This document shows, piece after piece, positions 51,101-63,100 of a stretch of 64,000 nt of DNA. The translations under genes were made by a program, and so were the position numbers. Each line of letters opens with the position of its first letter. The first letter of the stretch is position 1. The stretch lies in NCBI GenBank assembly GCA_023974075.1, contig JAMFTG010000660.1, positions 1-64,000 on the forward strand, written 5' to 3'. Below the pieces are notes generated by a model. The model worked only from the letters and a program-made list of their open reading frames with translations, did not search any database and had not been told where the DNA came from. The stretch comes from Chaenocephalus aceratus. Its lineage: Eukaryota > Chordata > Actinopteri > Perciformes > Channichthyidae.

Positions 51101-54100
51101 CGTAGTGGTGGAGCGTGGTGATGGAGCGTAGTGGTGGAGCGTAGTGGTGGAGCGTGGTGATGGAGCGTGGTGGTGGAGCGTAGTGGTGGAGCGTGGTGAT
51201 GGAGCGTAGTGGTTGAGCGTAGTGGTGGAGCGTAGTGGTGGAGCGTAGTGATGGAGCGTAGTGATGGAGCGTAGTGGTGGAGCGTAGTGATGGAGCGTAG
51301 TGATGGAGCGTAGTGGTTGAGCGTAGTGGTGGAGCGTAGTGGTGGAGCGTAGTGGTGGAGCGTAGTGATGGAGCGTAGTGGTGGAGCGTAGTGATGGAGC
51401 GTAGTGGTGGAGCGTGGTGATGGAGCGTGGTGGTGGGGCGTAGTGGTGGAGCGTAGTGGTGGAGCGTAGTGATGGAGCGTAGTGGTGGAGCGTAGTGGTG
51501 GAGCGTGGTGATGGAGCGTGGTGATGGAGCGTGGTGATGGAGCGTAGTGATGGAGCGTAGTGGTGGAGCGTGGTGATGGAGCGTAGTGGTGGAGCGTAGT
51601 GATGGAGCGTAGTGGTGGAGCGTAGTGGTGGAGCGTGGTGATGGAGCGTAGTGATGGAGCGTGGTGGTGGAGCGTAGTGGTGGAGCGTAGTGGTGGGGCG
51701 TGGTGATGGGGCGTGGTGGTGGGGCGTAGTGGTGGAGCGTAGTGGTGGAGCGTAGTGATGGAGCGTGGTGATGGAGCGTAGTGGTGGAGCGTAGTGGTGG
51801 AGCGTAGTGGTGGAGCGTAGTGGTGGAGCGTGGTGATGGAGCGTGGTGATGGAGCGTGGTGATGGAGCGTAGTGATGGAGCGTAGTGGTGGAGCGTGGTG
51901 ATGGAGCGTAGTGGTGGAGCGTAGTGATGGAGCGTAGTGGTGGAGCGTGGTGGTGGAGCGTGGTGATGGAGCGTGGTGATGGAGCGTGGTGGTGGAGCGT
52001 AGTGGTGGAGCGTAGTGGTGGAGCGTAGTGATGGAGCGTGGTGGTGGGGCGTAGTGGTGGAGCGTAGTGGTGGAGCGTAGTGATGGAGCGTGGTGATGGA
52101 GCGTAGTGGTGGAGCGTAGTGATGGAGCGTAGTGGTGGAGCGTAGTGGTGGAGCGTGGTGATGGAGCGTAGTGGTGGAGCGTGGTGGTGGAGCGTGGTGG
52201 TGGAGCGTAGTGGTGGAGCGTAGTGGTGGAGCGTAGTGGTGGAGCGTAGTGATGGAGCGTGGTGATGGAGCGTGGTGGTGGAGCGTAGTGGTGGAGCGTA
52301 GTGATGGAGCGTAGTGGTGGAGCGTAGTGGTGGAGCGTAGTGGTGGAGCGTAGTGATGGAGCGTGGTGATGGAGCGTAGTGGTGGAGCGTAGTGATGGAG
52401 CGTGGTGATGGAGCGTGGTGATGGAGCGTAGTGGTGGAGCGTAGTGATGGAGCGTAGTGGTGGAGCGTAGTGGTGGAGCGTGGTGATGGAGCGTAGTGGT
52501 GGAGCGTAGTGGTGGGGCGTAGTGGTGGAGCGTAGTGGTGGAGCGTAGTGATGGAGCGTAGTGGTGGAGCGTAGTGGTGGAGCGTAGTGGTGGAGCGTAG
52601 TGGTGGAGCGTAGTGATGGAGCGTAGTGATGGAGCGTAGTGATGGAGCGTAGTGGTGGAGCGTAGTGATGGAGCGTAGTGATGGAGCGTAGTGATGGGGC
52701 GTAGTGGTGGGGCGTAGTGGTGGAGCGTAGTGGTGGAGCGTAGTGGTGGAGCGTAGTGATGGAGCGTAGTGATGGAGCGTAGTGATGGAGCGTAGTGGTG
52801 GAGCGTAGTGGTGGAGCGTAGTGGTGGAGCGTAGTGGTGGAGCGTAGTGATGGAGCGTAGTGGTGGAGCGTAGTGGTGGAGCGTAGTGGTGGAGCGTAGT
52901 GGTGGAGCGTGGTGATGGAGCGTAGTGGTGGAGCGTAGTGATGGAGCGTAGTGGTGGAGCGTAGTGGTGGAGCGTGGTGGTGGAGCGTAGTGGTGGAGCG
53001 TAGTGATGGAGCGTGGTGGTGGGGCGTAGTGGTGGAGCGTGGTGGTGGAGCGTAGTGGTGGAGCGTGGTGATGGAGCGTGGTGGTGGAGCGTAGTGGTGG
53101 AGCGTGGTGGTGGAGCGTGGTGATGGAGCGTAGTGATGGAGCGTAGTGGTTGAGCGTAGTGGTTGAGCGTAGTGGTTGAGCGTAGTGGTTGAGCGTGGTG
53201 GTGGAGCGTAGTGGTTGAGCGTAGTGGTTGAGCGTAGTGGTTGAGCGTGGTGGTTGAGCGTGGTGGTGGGGCGTAGTGGTTGAGCGTGGTGGTTGAGCGT
53301 GGTGATGGAGCGTAGTGGTTGAGCGTAGTGGTTGAGCGTAGTGGTTGAGCGTAGTGGTTGAGCGTGGTGGTGGGGCGTAGTGGTTGAGCGTAGTGGTTGA
53401 GCGTAGTGGTTGAGCGTAGTGGTTGAGCGTAGTGATGGAGCGTAGTGGTTGAGCGTAGTGGTTGAGCGTAGTGGTGGAGCGTAGTGGTGGAGCGTAGTGT
53501 GGAGCGTGGTGGTGGGGCGTAGTGGTGGAGCGTAGTGGTGGAGCGTAGTGGTGGAGCGTAGTGGTGGAGCGTAGTGATGGAGCGTAGTGGTGGAGCGTAG
53601 TGATGGAGCGTAGTGGTGGAGCGTAGTGGTTGAGCGTGGTGGTGGAGCGTGGTGGTGGGGCGTAGTGATGGAGCGTAGTGGTGGAGCGTAGTGGTGGAGC
53701 GTAGTGGTGGGGCGTGGTGGTGGGGCGTAGTGGTGGAGCGTAGTGGTGGAGCGTAGTGATGGAGCGTAGTGATGGAGCGTAGTGGTGGAGCGTATGGTGG
53801 AGCGTAGTGGTGGAGCGTGGTGGTGGGGTGTAGTGATGGAGCGTAGTGATGGAGCGTAGTGGTGGAGCGTAGTGGTGGAGCGTAGTGGTGGAGCGTAGTG
53901 GTGGAGCGTGGTGGTTGGGCGTGGTGGTGGGGCGTAGTGATGGAGCGTAGTGGTGGAGCGTGGTGGTGGGGCGTAGTGATGGAGCGTAGTGGTGGAGCGT
54001 AGTGATGGAGCGTAGTGGTGGAGCGTAGTGGTGGAGCGTAGTGGTTGAGCGTAGTGGTGGAGCGTGGTGGTGGGGCATGGTGGTGGTGGGCGTGGTGGTG

Positions 54101-57100
54101 GGGCATGGTGGTGGGGCATGGTGGTGGTGGTGGAGCATGGTGGTGGTGGGGCGTGGTGGTGGGGCATGGTGGTGGGGCATGGTGGTGGGGCATGGTGGTG
54201 GGGCATGGTGGTGGTGGGGCATGGTGGTGGAGCGTGGTGGTGGGGCGTAGTGGTGGAGCGTAGTGGTGGAGCGTAGTGATGGAGCGTGGTGGTGGGGCGT
54301 AGTGGTGGAGCGTAGTGGTGGAGCGTAGTGATGGAGCGTAGTGATGGAGCGTAGTGGTGGAGCGTGGTGGTGGAGCGTGGTGGTGGAGCGTGGTGGTGGG
54401 GTGTAGTGGTGGAGCGTAGTGGTGGAGCGTAGTGGTGGAGCGTAGTGGTGGAGCGTAGTGGTGGAGCGTGGTGGTGGGGCGTAGTGATGGAGCGTAGTGG
54501 TGGAGCGTAGTGATGGAGCGTAGTGGTGGAGCGTAGTGGTGGAGCGTAGTGGTGGAGCGTAGTGGTTGAGCGTAGTGATGGAGCGTAGTGGTGGAGCGTA
54601 GTGATGGAGCGTAGTGGTTGAGCGTAGTGGTTGAGCGTAGTGGTGGAGCGTGGTGGTGGGGCGTAGTGATGGAGCGTAGTGGTGGAGCGTAGTGATGGAG
54701 CGTAGTGGTTGAGCGTAGTGGTTGAGCGTAGTGGTGGAGCGTGGTGGTGGGGCGTAGTGATGGAGCGTAGTGGTGGAGCGTAGTGGTGGAGCGTAGTGGT
54801 GGAGCGTAGTGGTGGAGCGTAGTGGTGGAGCGTGGTGGTGGGGCGTAGTGATGGAGCGTAGTGGTGGAGCGTAGTGGTGGAGCGTGGTGGTGGAGCGTAG
54901 TGGTGGAGCGTAGTGGTGGAGCGTAGTGGTGGAGCGTAGTGGTGGAGCGTAGTGGTGGAGCGTAGTGGTGGAGCGTGGTGGTGGGGCGTAGTGATGGAGC
55001 GTAGTGGTGGAGCGTAGTGGTGGAGCGTAGTGGTGGAGCGTGGTGGTGGAGCGTAGTGGTGGAGCGTAGTGATGGAGCGTAGTGGTGGAGCGTAGTGGTG
55101 GAGCGTAGTGGTGGTGGAGCGTGGTGGTGGGCGTAGTGATGGAGCGTAGTGGTGGAGCGTAGTGATGGAGCGTAGTGGTGGAGCGTAGTGATGGAGCGTA
55201 GTGGTGGAGCGTAGTGGTTGAGCGTAGTGGTGGAGCGTGGTGGTGGGGCGTGGTGGTTGAGCGTGGTGGGTGGGGCGTAGTGATGGGGCGTGGTGGTGGG
55301 GCGTAGTGGTGGAGCGTAGTGGTGGAGCGTAGTGGTGGAGCGTAGTGGTGGAGCGTGGTGGTGGGGCGTAGTGATGGAGCGTAGTGGTGGAGCGTAGTGA
55401 TGGAGCGTAGTGGTGGAGCGTAGTGATGGAGCGTAGTGGTTGAGCGTAGTGGTGGAGCGTGGTGGTGGGGCGTAGTGGTGGAGCGTAGTGGTGGAGCGTA
55501 GTGATGGAGCGTAGTGGTGGAGCGTAGTGGTGGAGCGTAGTGGTTGAGCGTAGTGGTGGAGCGTGGTGGTGGGGCGTAGTGGTGGAGCGTAGTGGTTGAG
55601 CGTAGTGGTTGAGAGCGTAGTGGTGGAGCGTAGTGGTGGAGCGTAGTGGTTGAGCGTAGTGGTGGAGCGTGGTGGTGGGGCGTAGTGGTGGAGCGTAGTG
55701 GTTGAGCGTAGTGGTTGAGCGTAGTGGTGGAGCGTGGTGGTGGGGCGTAGTGATGGAGCGTAGTGGTGGAGCGTAGTGGTGGAGCGTAGTGGTGGAGCGT
55801 AGTGGTGGAGCGTGGTGTGGTGGGGCGTAGTGATGGAGCGTAGTGGTGGAGCGTAGTGGTGGAGCGTAGTGGTGGAGCGTGGTGGTGGAGCGTAGTGGTG
55901 GAGCGTAGTGGTGGAGCGTAGTGGTGGAGCGTAGTGGTTGAGCGTGGTGGTGGAGCGTGGTGGTGGGGCGTAGTGATGAGCGTAGTGGTGGAGCGTAGTG
56001 ATGGAGCGTAGTGGTGGAGCGTAGTGATGGAGCGTAGTGGTGGAGCGTAGTGGTTGAGCGTAGTGGTGGAGCGTGGTGGTGGGGCGGTGGGGGTTGAGCG
56101 TGGTGGTGGGGCGTAGTGATGGGGCGTGGTGGTGGGGCGTGGTGGGGTGGGCGTGGTGGTTGAGCGTGGTGGTGGGGCGTAGTGATGGAGCGTGGTGGTG
56201 GCGTAGTGGTGGAGCGTAGTGATGGAGCGTAGTGGTGGAGCGTAGTGGTTGAGCGTGGTAGTGGGGCGTGGGGTGGCGTGGTGGGGGGGCGTATGATGAG
56301 AGCGTGGTGGTGGGGCGTAGTGGTGGAGCGTAGTGATGGAGCGTAGTGGTGGAGCGTAGTGGTTGAGCCGGTGGTGGGGGGCGTGGTGGTGGGGCGTGGT
56401 GGTTGAGCGTGTGGGGGGCGTAGTGATGAGCGTGGTGTGGGGGCGTAGTGGTGGAGCGTAGTGATGGAGCGTAGTGGTGGAGCGTAGTGGTTGAGCTGTG
56501 GTGGTGGGCGTGGTGGTGGGGCGTGGTGGTTGAGCGTGGTGGTGGGGCGTAGTGATGGAGCGTGGTGGTGGGGCGTAGTGGTGGAGCGTAGTGATGGAGC
56601 GTGGTGGTGGGCGTAGTGGTGGAGCGTAGTGATGGAGCGTGGTGGTGGAGCGTAGTGGTGGAGCGTAGTGATGGAGCGGGTGGTGGGCGTAGTGGTGGAC
56701 GTAGTGATGGAGCGTGGTGGGTGGGGCGTAGTGATGGAGCGTGGTGGTGGGGCGTAGTGGGTGGAGCGTAGTGATGGAGCGTGGTGGTGGAGCGTAGTGA
56801 TGGAGCGTGGTGGTGGGGCGTGGTGATGGAGCGTGGTGGTGGAGCGTAGTGGTGGAGCGTGGTGGTTGAGCGTGTGGTGGAGCGTAGTGATGGAGCGTAG
56901 TGGTGGAGCGTAGTGGTGGAGCGTAGTGGTGGAGCGTGGTGGTGGAGCGTAGTGGTGGAGCGTAGTGGTGGAGCGTAGTGGGAGCGTAGTGGTGGAGCGT
57001 AGTTGGTGGAGCGTGGGTGGTGGCGTAGTGGTGGAGCGTAGTGGTTGAGCGTGGTGGTGGAGCGTAGTGGTGGAGCGTAGTGGTGGAGCGTGGTGGTGGA

Positions 57101-60100
57101 GCGTGGTGGTGGAGCGTAGTGGTGGAGCGTAGTGGTGGAGCGTAGTGGTGGAGCGTAGTGGTTGAGCGTGGTGGTGGAGCGTAGTGGTGGAGCGTAGTGG
57201 TGGAGCGTAGTGATGGAGCGTATGATGGAGCGTAGTGATGGAGCGTAGTGATGGACGTAGTGGTGGAGCGTATGGTGGAGCGTAGTGATGGAGCGTAGTG
57301 GTGGAGCATGTGGTGGGGCGTAGTGGTGGAGCGTAGTGGTGGAGCGTGGTGGTGGAGCGTAGTTTTGAGCGTGGTGGTGGAGCGTAGTGGTGGAGCGTAG
57401 TGGTGAGCGTAGTGATGGAGCGTAGTGATGGAGCGTAGTGATGGAGCGTAGTGATGGAGCGTAGTGGTGGAGCGTAGTGGTGGAGCGTAGTGATGGAGCG
57501 TAGTGGTGGAGCATGGTGGTGGGGCATGGTGGTGGTGGTGGGGCATGGTGGTGGTGGTGGTGGGGCATGGTGGTGGTGGTGGTGGGGCATGGTGGTGGTG
57601 GTGGTGGAGCGTAGTGGTGGAGCGTAGTGGTGGAGCGTAGTGATGGAGCGTAGTGATGGAGCGTAGTGATGAGCGTAGTGATGGGAGCGTAGTGATGGAG
57701 CGTAGTGGTGGAGCGTAGTGATGGAGCGTGGTGGTGGTGGTGGTGGGGCATGGGGGGTGGTGGTGGAGCGTAGTGGTGGAGCGTAGTGGTGGAGCGTAGT
57801 GATGGAGCGTAGTGAAGCGTAGTGGATGGAGCGTAGTGGTGGAGCGTAGTGGTGGAGCGTAGTGGTGGAGCGTAGTGGTGGATCGTAGTGGTGGAGCGTG
57901 GTGGTGGGGCGTAGTGGTGGAGCGTAGTGATGGAGCGTGGTGGTGGAGCGTAGTGATGAGCGTGGTGGTGGGGCGTAGTGGTGGAGCGTAGTGATGGAGC
58001 GTGGTGGTGGCGTATGGTGGAGCGTAGTGATGGAGCGTGGGTGGTGGCGTAGTGGTGGAGCGTAGTGATGGAGCGTGGTGGGGGGCGTGGTGATGGAGCG
58101 TGGGTGGTGGGCGTAGTGGTGGAGCGTAGTGATGGAGCGTGGTGGTGGGGCGTAGTGGTGGAGCGTAGTGATGGAGCGTGGTGGTGGCGTAGTGGTGGAG
58201 CGTAGTGATGGAGCGTGGTGGTGGGGCGTAGTGGTGGAGCGTAGTGATGGAGCGTGGTGGTGGGGCGTAGTGATGGAGCGTGGTGGTGGGGCGTAGTGGT
58301 GGAGCGTAGTGATGGAGCGTGGTGGTGGAGCGTAGTGATGGAGCGTGGTGGTGGGGCGTGGTGATGGAGCGTGGTGGTGGAGCGTGGTGGTGGGGCGTAG
58401 TGGGAGCGTAGTGATGGAGCGTGGTGGTGGAGCGTAGTGGTGGAGCGTAGTGATGGAGCGTGGTGGTGGGGCGTAGTGGTGGAGCGTAGTGATGGAGCGT
58501 GGTGGTGGGGCGTAGTGATGGGAGCGTGGTGGTGGGCGTAGTGGTGGAGCGTAGTGATGGAGCGTGGTGGTGGAGCGTAGTGATGGAGCGTGGTGGTGGG
58601 GCGTGGTGATGGAGCGTGGTGGTGGAGCGTAGTGGTGGAGCGTGGTGGTTGAGCGTGGTGGTGGAGCGTAGTGATGGAGCGTAGTGGTGGAGCGTAGTGG
58701 TGGAGCGTAGTGGTGGAGCGTGGTGGTGGAGCGTAGTGGTGGAGCGTAGTGATGGAGCGTGGTGGTGGAGCGTAGTGGTGGAGCGTAGTGGTGGAGCGTA
58801 GTGGTGGAGCGTGGTGGTGGAGCGTAGTGGTGGAGCGGTGGTGGAGCGTAGTGGTGGAGCGTAGTGGTGGAGCGTGGTGGTGGAGCGTAGTGGTGGAGCG
58901 TAAGTGGTTGAGCGTGGTGGTGGAGCGTAGTGGTGGAGAGCGTGGTGGTGGAGCGTAGTGGTGGAGCGTAGTGGTGGAGCGTGGTGGTGGAGCGTAGTGG
59001 TGGAGCGTAGTGGTTGAGCGTGGTGGTGGAGCGTAGTGTGGAGCGTGGTGGTGGAGCGTAGTGATGGAGCGTGGTGGTGGAGCGTAGTGGTGGAGCGTAG
59101 TGGTGGAGCGTAGTGGTGGAGCGTAGTGGTGGAGCGTGGGGTGTGGAGCGTAGTGATGGAGCGTGGTGGTGGAGCGTAGTGGTGGAGCGTAGTGGTGGAG
59201 CGTAGTGGTGGAGCGTAGTGGTGGAGCGTGGGTGGTGGAGCGTAGTGGTGGAGCGTAGTGGTGGAGCGTGGTGGTGGAGCGTAGTGGTGGAGCGTAGTGG
59301 TTGAGCGTGGTGGTGGAGCGTAGTGGTGGAGCGTGGTGGTGGAGCGTAGTGATGGAGCGTGGTGGTGGAGCGTAGTGGTGGAGCGTAGTGGTGGAGCGTA
59401 GTGGTGGAGCGTAGTGGTGGAGCGTGGTGGTGGAGCGTAGTGATGGGAGCGTGGTGGTGGAGCGTAGTGGGAGCGTAGTGGTGGAGCGTAGTGGTGGAGC
59501 GTGGTGGAGCGTGTGGTTGAGCGTGGTGGGGGGCGTAGTGGTGGAGCGTGGTGGTGGAGCGTAGTGGTGGAGCGTGGTGGTGGAGCGTAGTGGTGGAGCG
59601 TAGTGGTGGAGCGTAGTGATGGAGCGTAGTGGTGGAGCGTATTGGTTGAGCGTGGTGGTGGAGCGTGGTGGAGCGTAGTGGTGGGACGTAGTGAGGAGCG
59701 TAGTGATGGAGCGTAGTGATGGAGCGTAGTGATGGAGCGTAGTTGGTGGAGCGTAGTGGTGGAGCGTATGATGGAGCGTAGTGGTGGAGCATGGTGGTGG
59801 GGCGTAGTGGTGGAGCGTAGTGGTGGAGCGTGGTGGTGGAGCGTAGTGGTTGAGCGTGTGGTGGAGCGTAGTGGTGGAGCGTAGTGGGGGAGCGTAGTGA
59901 TGGGCGTAGTGATGGAGCGTAGTGATGGAGCGTAGTGATGGAGCGTAGTGGTGGAGCGTAGTGGTGGAGCGTAGTTATGGAGCGTAGTGGTGGAGCGTAG
60001 TGGTGGAGCGTGGTGGTGGTGGTGGTGGGGCATGGTGGTGGTGGTGGGGCATGGTGGTGGAGCGTAGTGGTGGAGCGTAGTGGTGGGCGTGGTGGTGGTG

Positions 60101-63100
60101 GTGGTGGGCATGGTGGGTGGTGTGGGGCATGGTGGTGGTGGTGGTGGGGCATGGGTGGTGGTGGTGGTGGGGCATGGGTGGTGGTGGTGGTGGAGCGTAG
60201 TGGTGGAGCGTAGTGGTGGAGCGTAGTGATGGAGCGTAGTGATGGAGCGTAGTGATGGAGCGTAGTGATGGAGCGTAGTGGTGGAGCGTAGTGATGGAGC
60301 GTAGTGATGGAGCGTAGTGGTTGAGCGTAGTGATGGAGCGTAGTGATGGAGCGTAGTGATGGAGCGTAGTGATGGAGCGTAGTGGTGGAGCGTAGTGATG
60401 GAAGCGTAGTGATGGAGCGTAGTGTTGAGCGTAGTGATGGAGCGTAGTGATGGAGCGTAGTGATGGAGCGTAGTGATGGAGCGTAGTGATGGAGCGTATG
60501 GTGGAGCGTAGTGATGGAGCGTAGTGATGGAGCGTAGTGGTTGAGCGAGTGATGGAGCGTAGTGGTGGAGCGTAGTGATGGAGCGTAGTGGTGGAGCGTA
60601 TGATGGAGCGTAGTGGTGGAGCGTAGTGATGGAGCGTAGTGATGGAGCGTAGTGATGGAGCGTAGTGATGGAGCGTGATGGAGCGTAGTGAGCGTAGTGA
60701 TGGAGCGTAGTGATGGAGCGTAGTGATGGAGCGTAGTGATGGAGGCGTATGATGGAGCGTAGTGCTATGGAGCGTAGTGATGGAGCGTAGTGGTGGAGCG
60801 TAGTGATGGAGCGTAGTGGTGGAGCGTAGTGATGGAGCGTAGTGATGGAGCGTAGTGATGGAGCGTAGTGATGGAGCGTAGTGATGGAGCGTAGTGGTGG
60901 AGTAGTGATGGAGCGTAGTGATGGCGTAGTGATGGAGGAGCGTAGTGATGGAGCGTTGGTGGAGCGTAGTGATGGAGCGTAGTGATGGAGCGTAGTGATG
61001 GAGCGTAGTGTTGAGCGTATGATGGAGCGTAGTGGTGGAGCGTAGTGATGGAGCGTAGTGATGGAGCGTAGTGGTTGAGCGTAGTGATGGAGCGTAGTGA
61101 TGGAGCGTAGTGATGGAGCGTAGTGATGGAGCGTAGTGATGGAGCGTAGTGGTTGGCTAGCGTAGTGATGGAGCGTAGTGATGGAGCGTAGTGTTGAGCG
61201 TAGGGAAGGAGCGTAGTGATGGAGCGTAGTGGTTGAGCGTAGTGAAGGAGCGTAGTGATGGAGCGTAGTGATGGAGCGTGGTGTGGGGCATGGTGGTGGA
61301 GCGTAGTGATGGAGCGTAGTGATGGAGCGTAGTGGTTGAGCGTAGTGAAGGAGCGTAGTGATGGAGCGTAGTGATGGCGTGGTGGTGGGGCATGGTGGTG
61401 GAGCGTAGTGATGGAGCGTAGTGATGGAGCGTAGTGGTGGAGCGTAGTGATGGGCGTAGTGATGGAGCGTAGTGATGGAGCGTAGTGGTTGAGCGTAGTG
61501 AAGGAGCGTAGTGATGGAGCGTAGTGATGGAGCGTGGTGGTGGGCATGGTGGTGGAGCGTAGTGATGGAGCGTAGTGATGGAGCGTAGTGGTGGAGCGTA
61601 GGTGGAGCGTAGTGATGGAGCGTAGTGGTGGAGCGTGGTGGTGGAGCGTAGTGGTGGAGCGTAGTGATGGAGCGTAGTGGGTTGAGCGTAGTGAAGGAGC
61701 GTAGTGATGGAGCGTAGTGATGGAGCGTGGTGGTGGGGCATGGTGGTGGAGCGTAGTGGGAGCGTAGTGATGGAGCGTAGTGGTGGAGCGTAGTGATGGA
61801 GCGTAGTGATGGAGCGTAGTGATGGAGCGTAGTGGTTGAGCGTAGTGAAGGAGCGTAGTGATGGAGCGTAGTGATGGAGCGTGGTGGTGGGCATGGTGGT
61901 GGAGCGTAGTGATGGAGCGTAGTGATGGAGCGTAGTGGTGGAGCGTAGTGATGGAGCGTAGGTGATGGAGCGTAGTGAAGGAGCGTAGTGGTGGAGCGTA
62001 GTGGTGGAGCGTAGTGGTGGAGCGTAGTGGTGGAGCGTAGTGAAGGAGCGTAGTGGTGGAGCGTAGTGGTGGAGCGTAGTGATGGAGCGTAGTGATGGAG
62101 CGTAGTGGTGGAGCGTAGTGGTGGAGCGTAGTGATGGAGCGTAGTGATGGAGCGTAGTGAAGGAGCGTAGTGATGGAGCGTAGTGATGGAGCGTAGTGGT
62201 GGAGCGTAGTGGTGGAGCGTAGTGATGGAGCGTAGTGATGGAGCGTATGATGGAGCGTAGTGAAGGAGCGTAGTGATGGAGCGTAGTGATGGAGCGTAGT
62301 GGTGGAGCGTAGTGATGGAGCGTGGTGGTGGAGCGTAGTGGTGGAGCGTAGTGGTGGAGCGTAGTGGTGGAGCGTAGTGATGGAGCGTAGTGATGGAGCG
62401 TAGGAAGGAGCGTAGTGATGGAGCGTAGTGATGGAGCGTAGTGGTGGAGCGTAGTGGTGGAGCGTAGTGATGGGAGCGTAGTGATGGAGCGTAGTGATGG
62501 AGCGTAGTGAAGGAGCGTAGTGATGGAGCGTAGTGATGGAGCGTAGTGGTGGAGCGTAGTGGGTGGAGCGTAGTGGGGAGCGTAGTGGAGGAGCGTAGTG
62601 ATGGAGCGTAGTGATGGAGCGTGGTGTGGGAGCGTAGTGGTGGAGCGTAGTGATGGAGCGTAGTGAAGGGAGCGTAGTGATGGAGCGTAGTGATGGAGCG
62701 TAGTGAAGGAGCGTAGTGATGGAGCGTAGTGATGGAGCGTAGTGATGGCGTAGTGGATGGAGCGTAGTGGTGGAGCGTAGTGATGGAGCGTAGTGGTGGA
62801 GCGTAGTGGTGGAGCGTAGTGATGGAGCGTAGTGAAGGAGCGTAGTGATGGAGCGTAGTGATGGAGCGTAGTGATGGCGTAGTGATGGAGCGTAGTGGTG
62901 GAGCGTAGTGGTGGAGCGTAGTGATGGAGCGTAGTGAAGGAGCGTAGTGATGGAGCGTAGTGATGGAGCGTAGTGGTGGAGCGTAGTGGTGGAGCGTAGT
63001 GATGGAGCGTAGTGATGGAGCGTAGTGATGGAGCGTAGTGAAGGAGCGTAGTGATGGAGCGTAGTGATGGAGCGTAGTGGTGGAGCGTAGTGGTGGAGCG

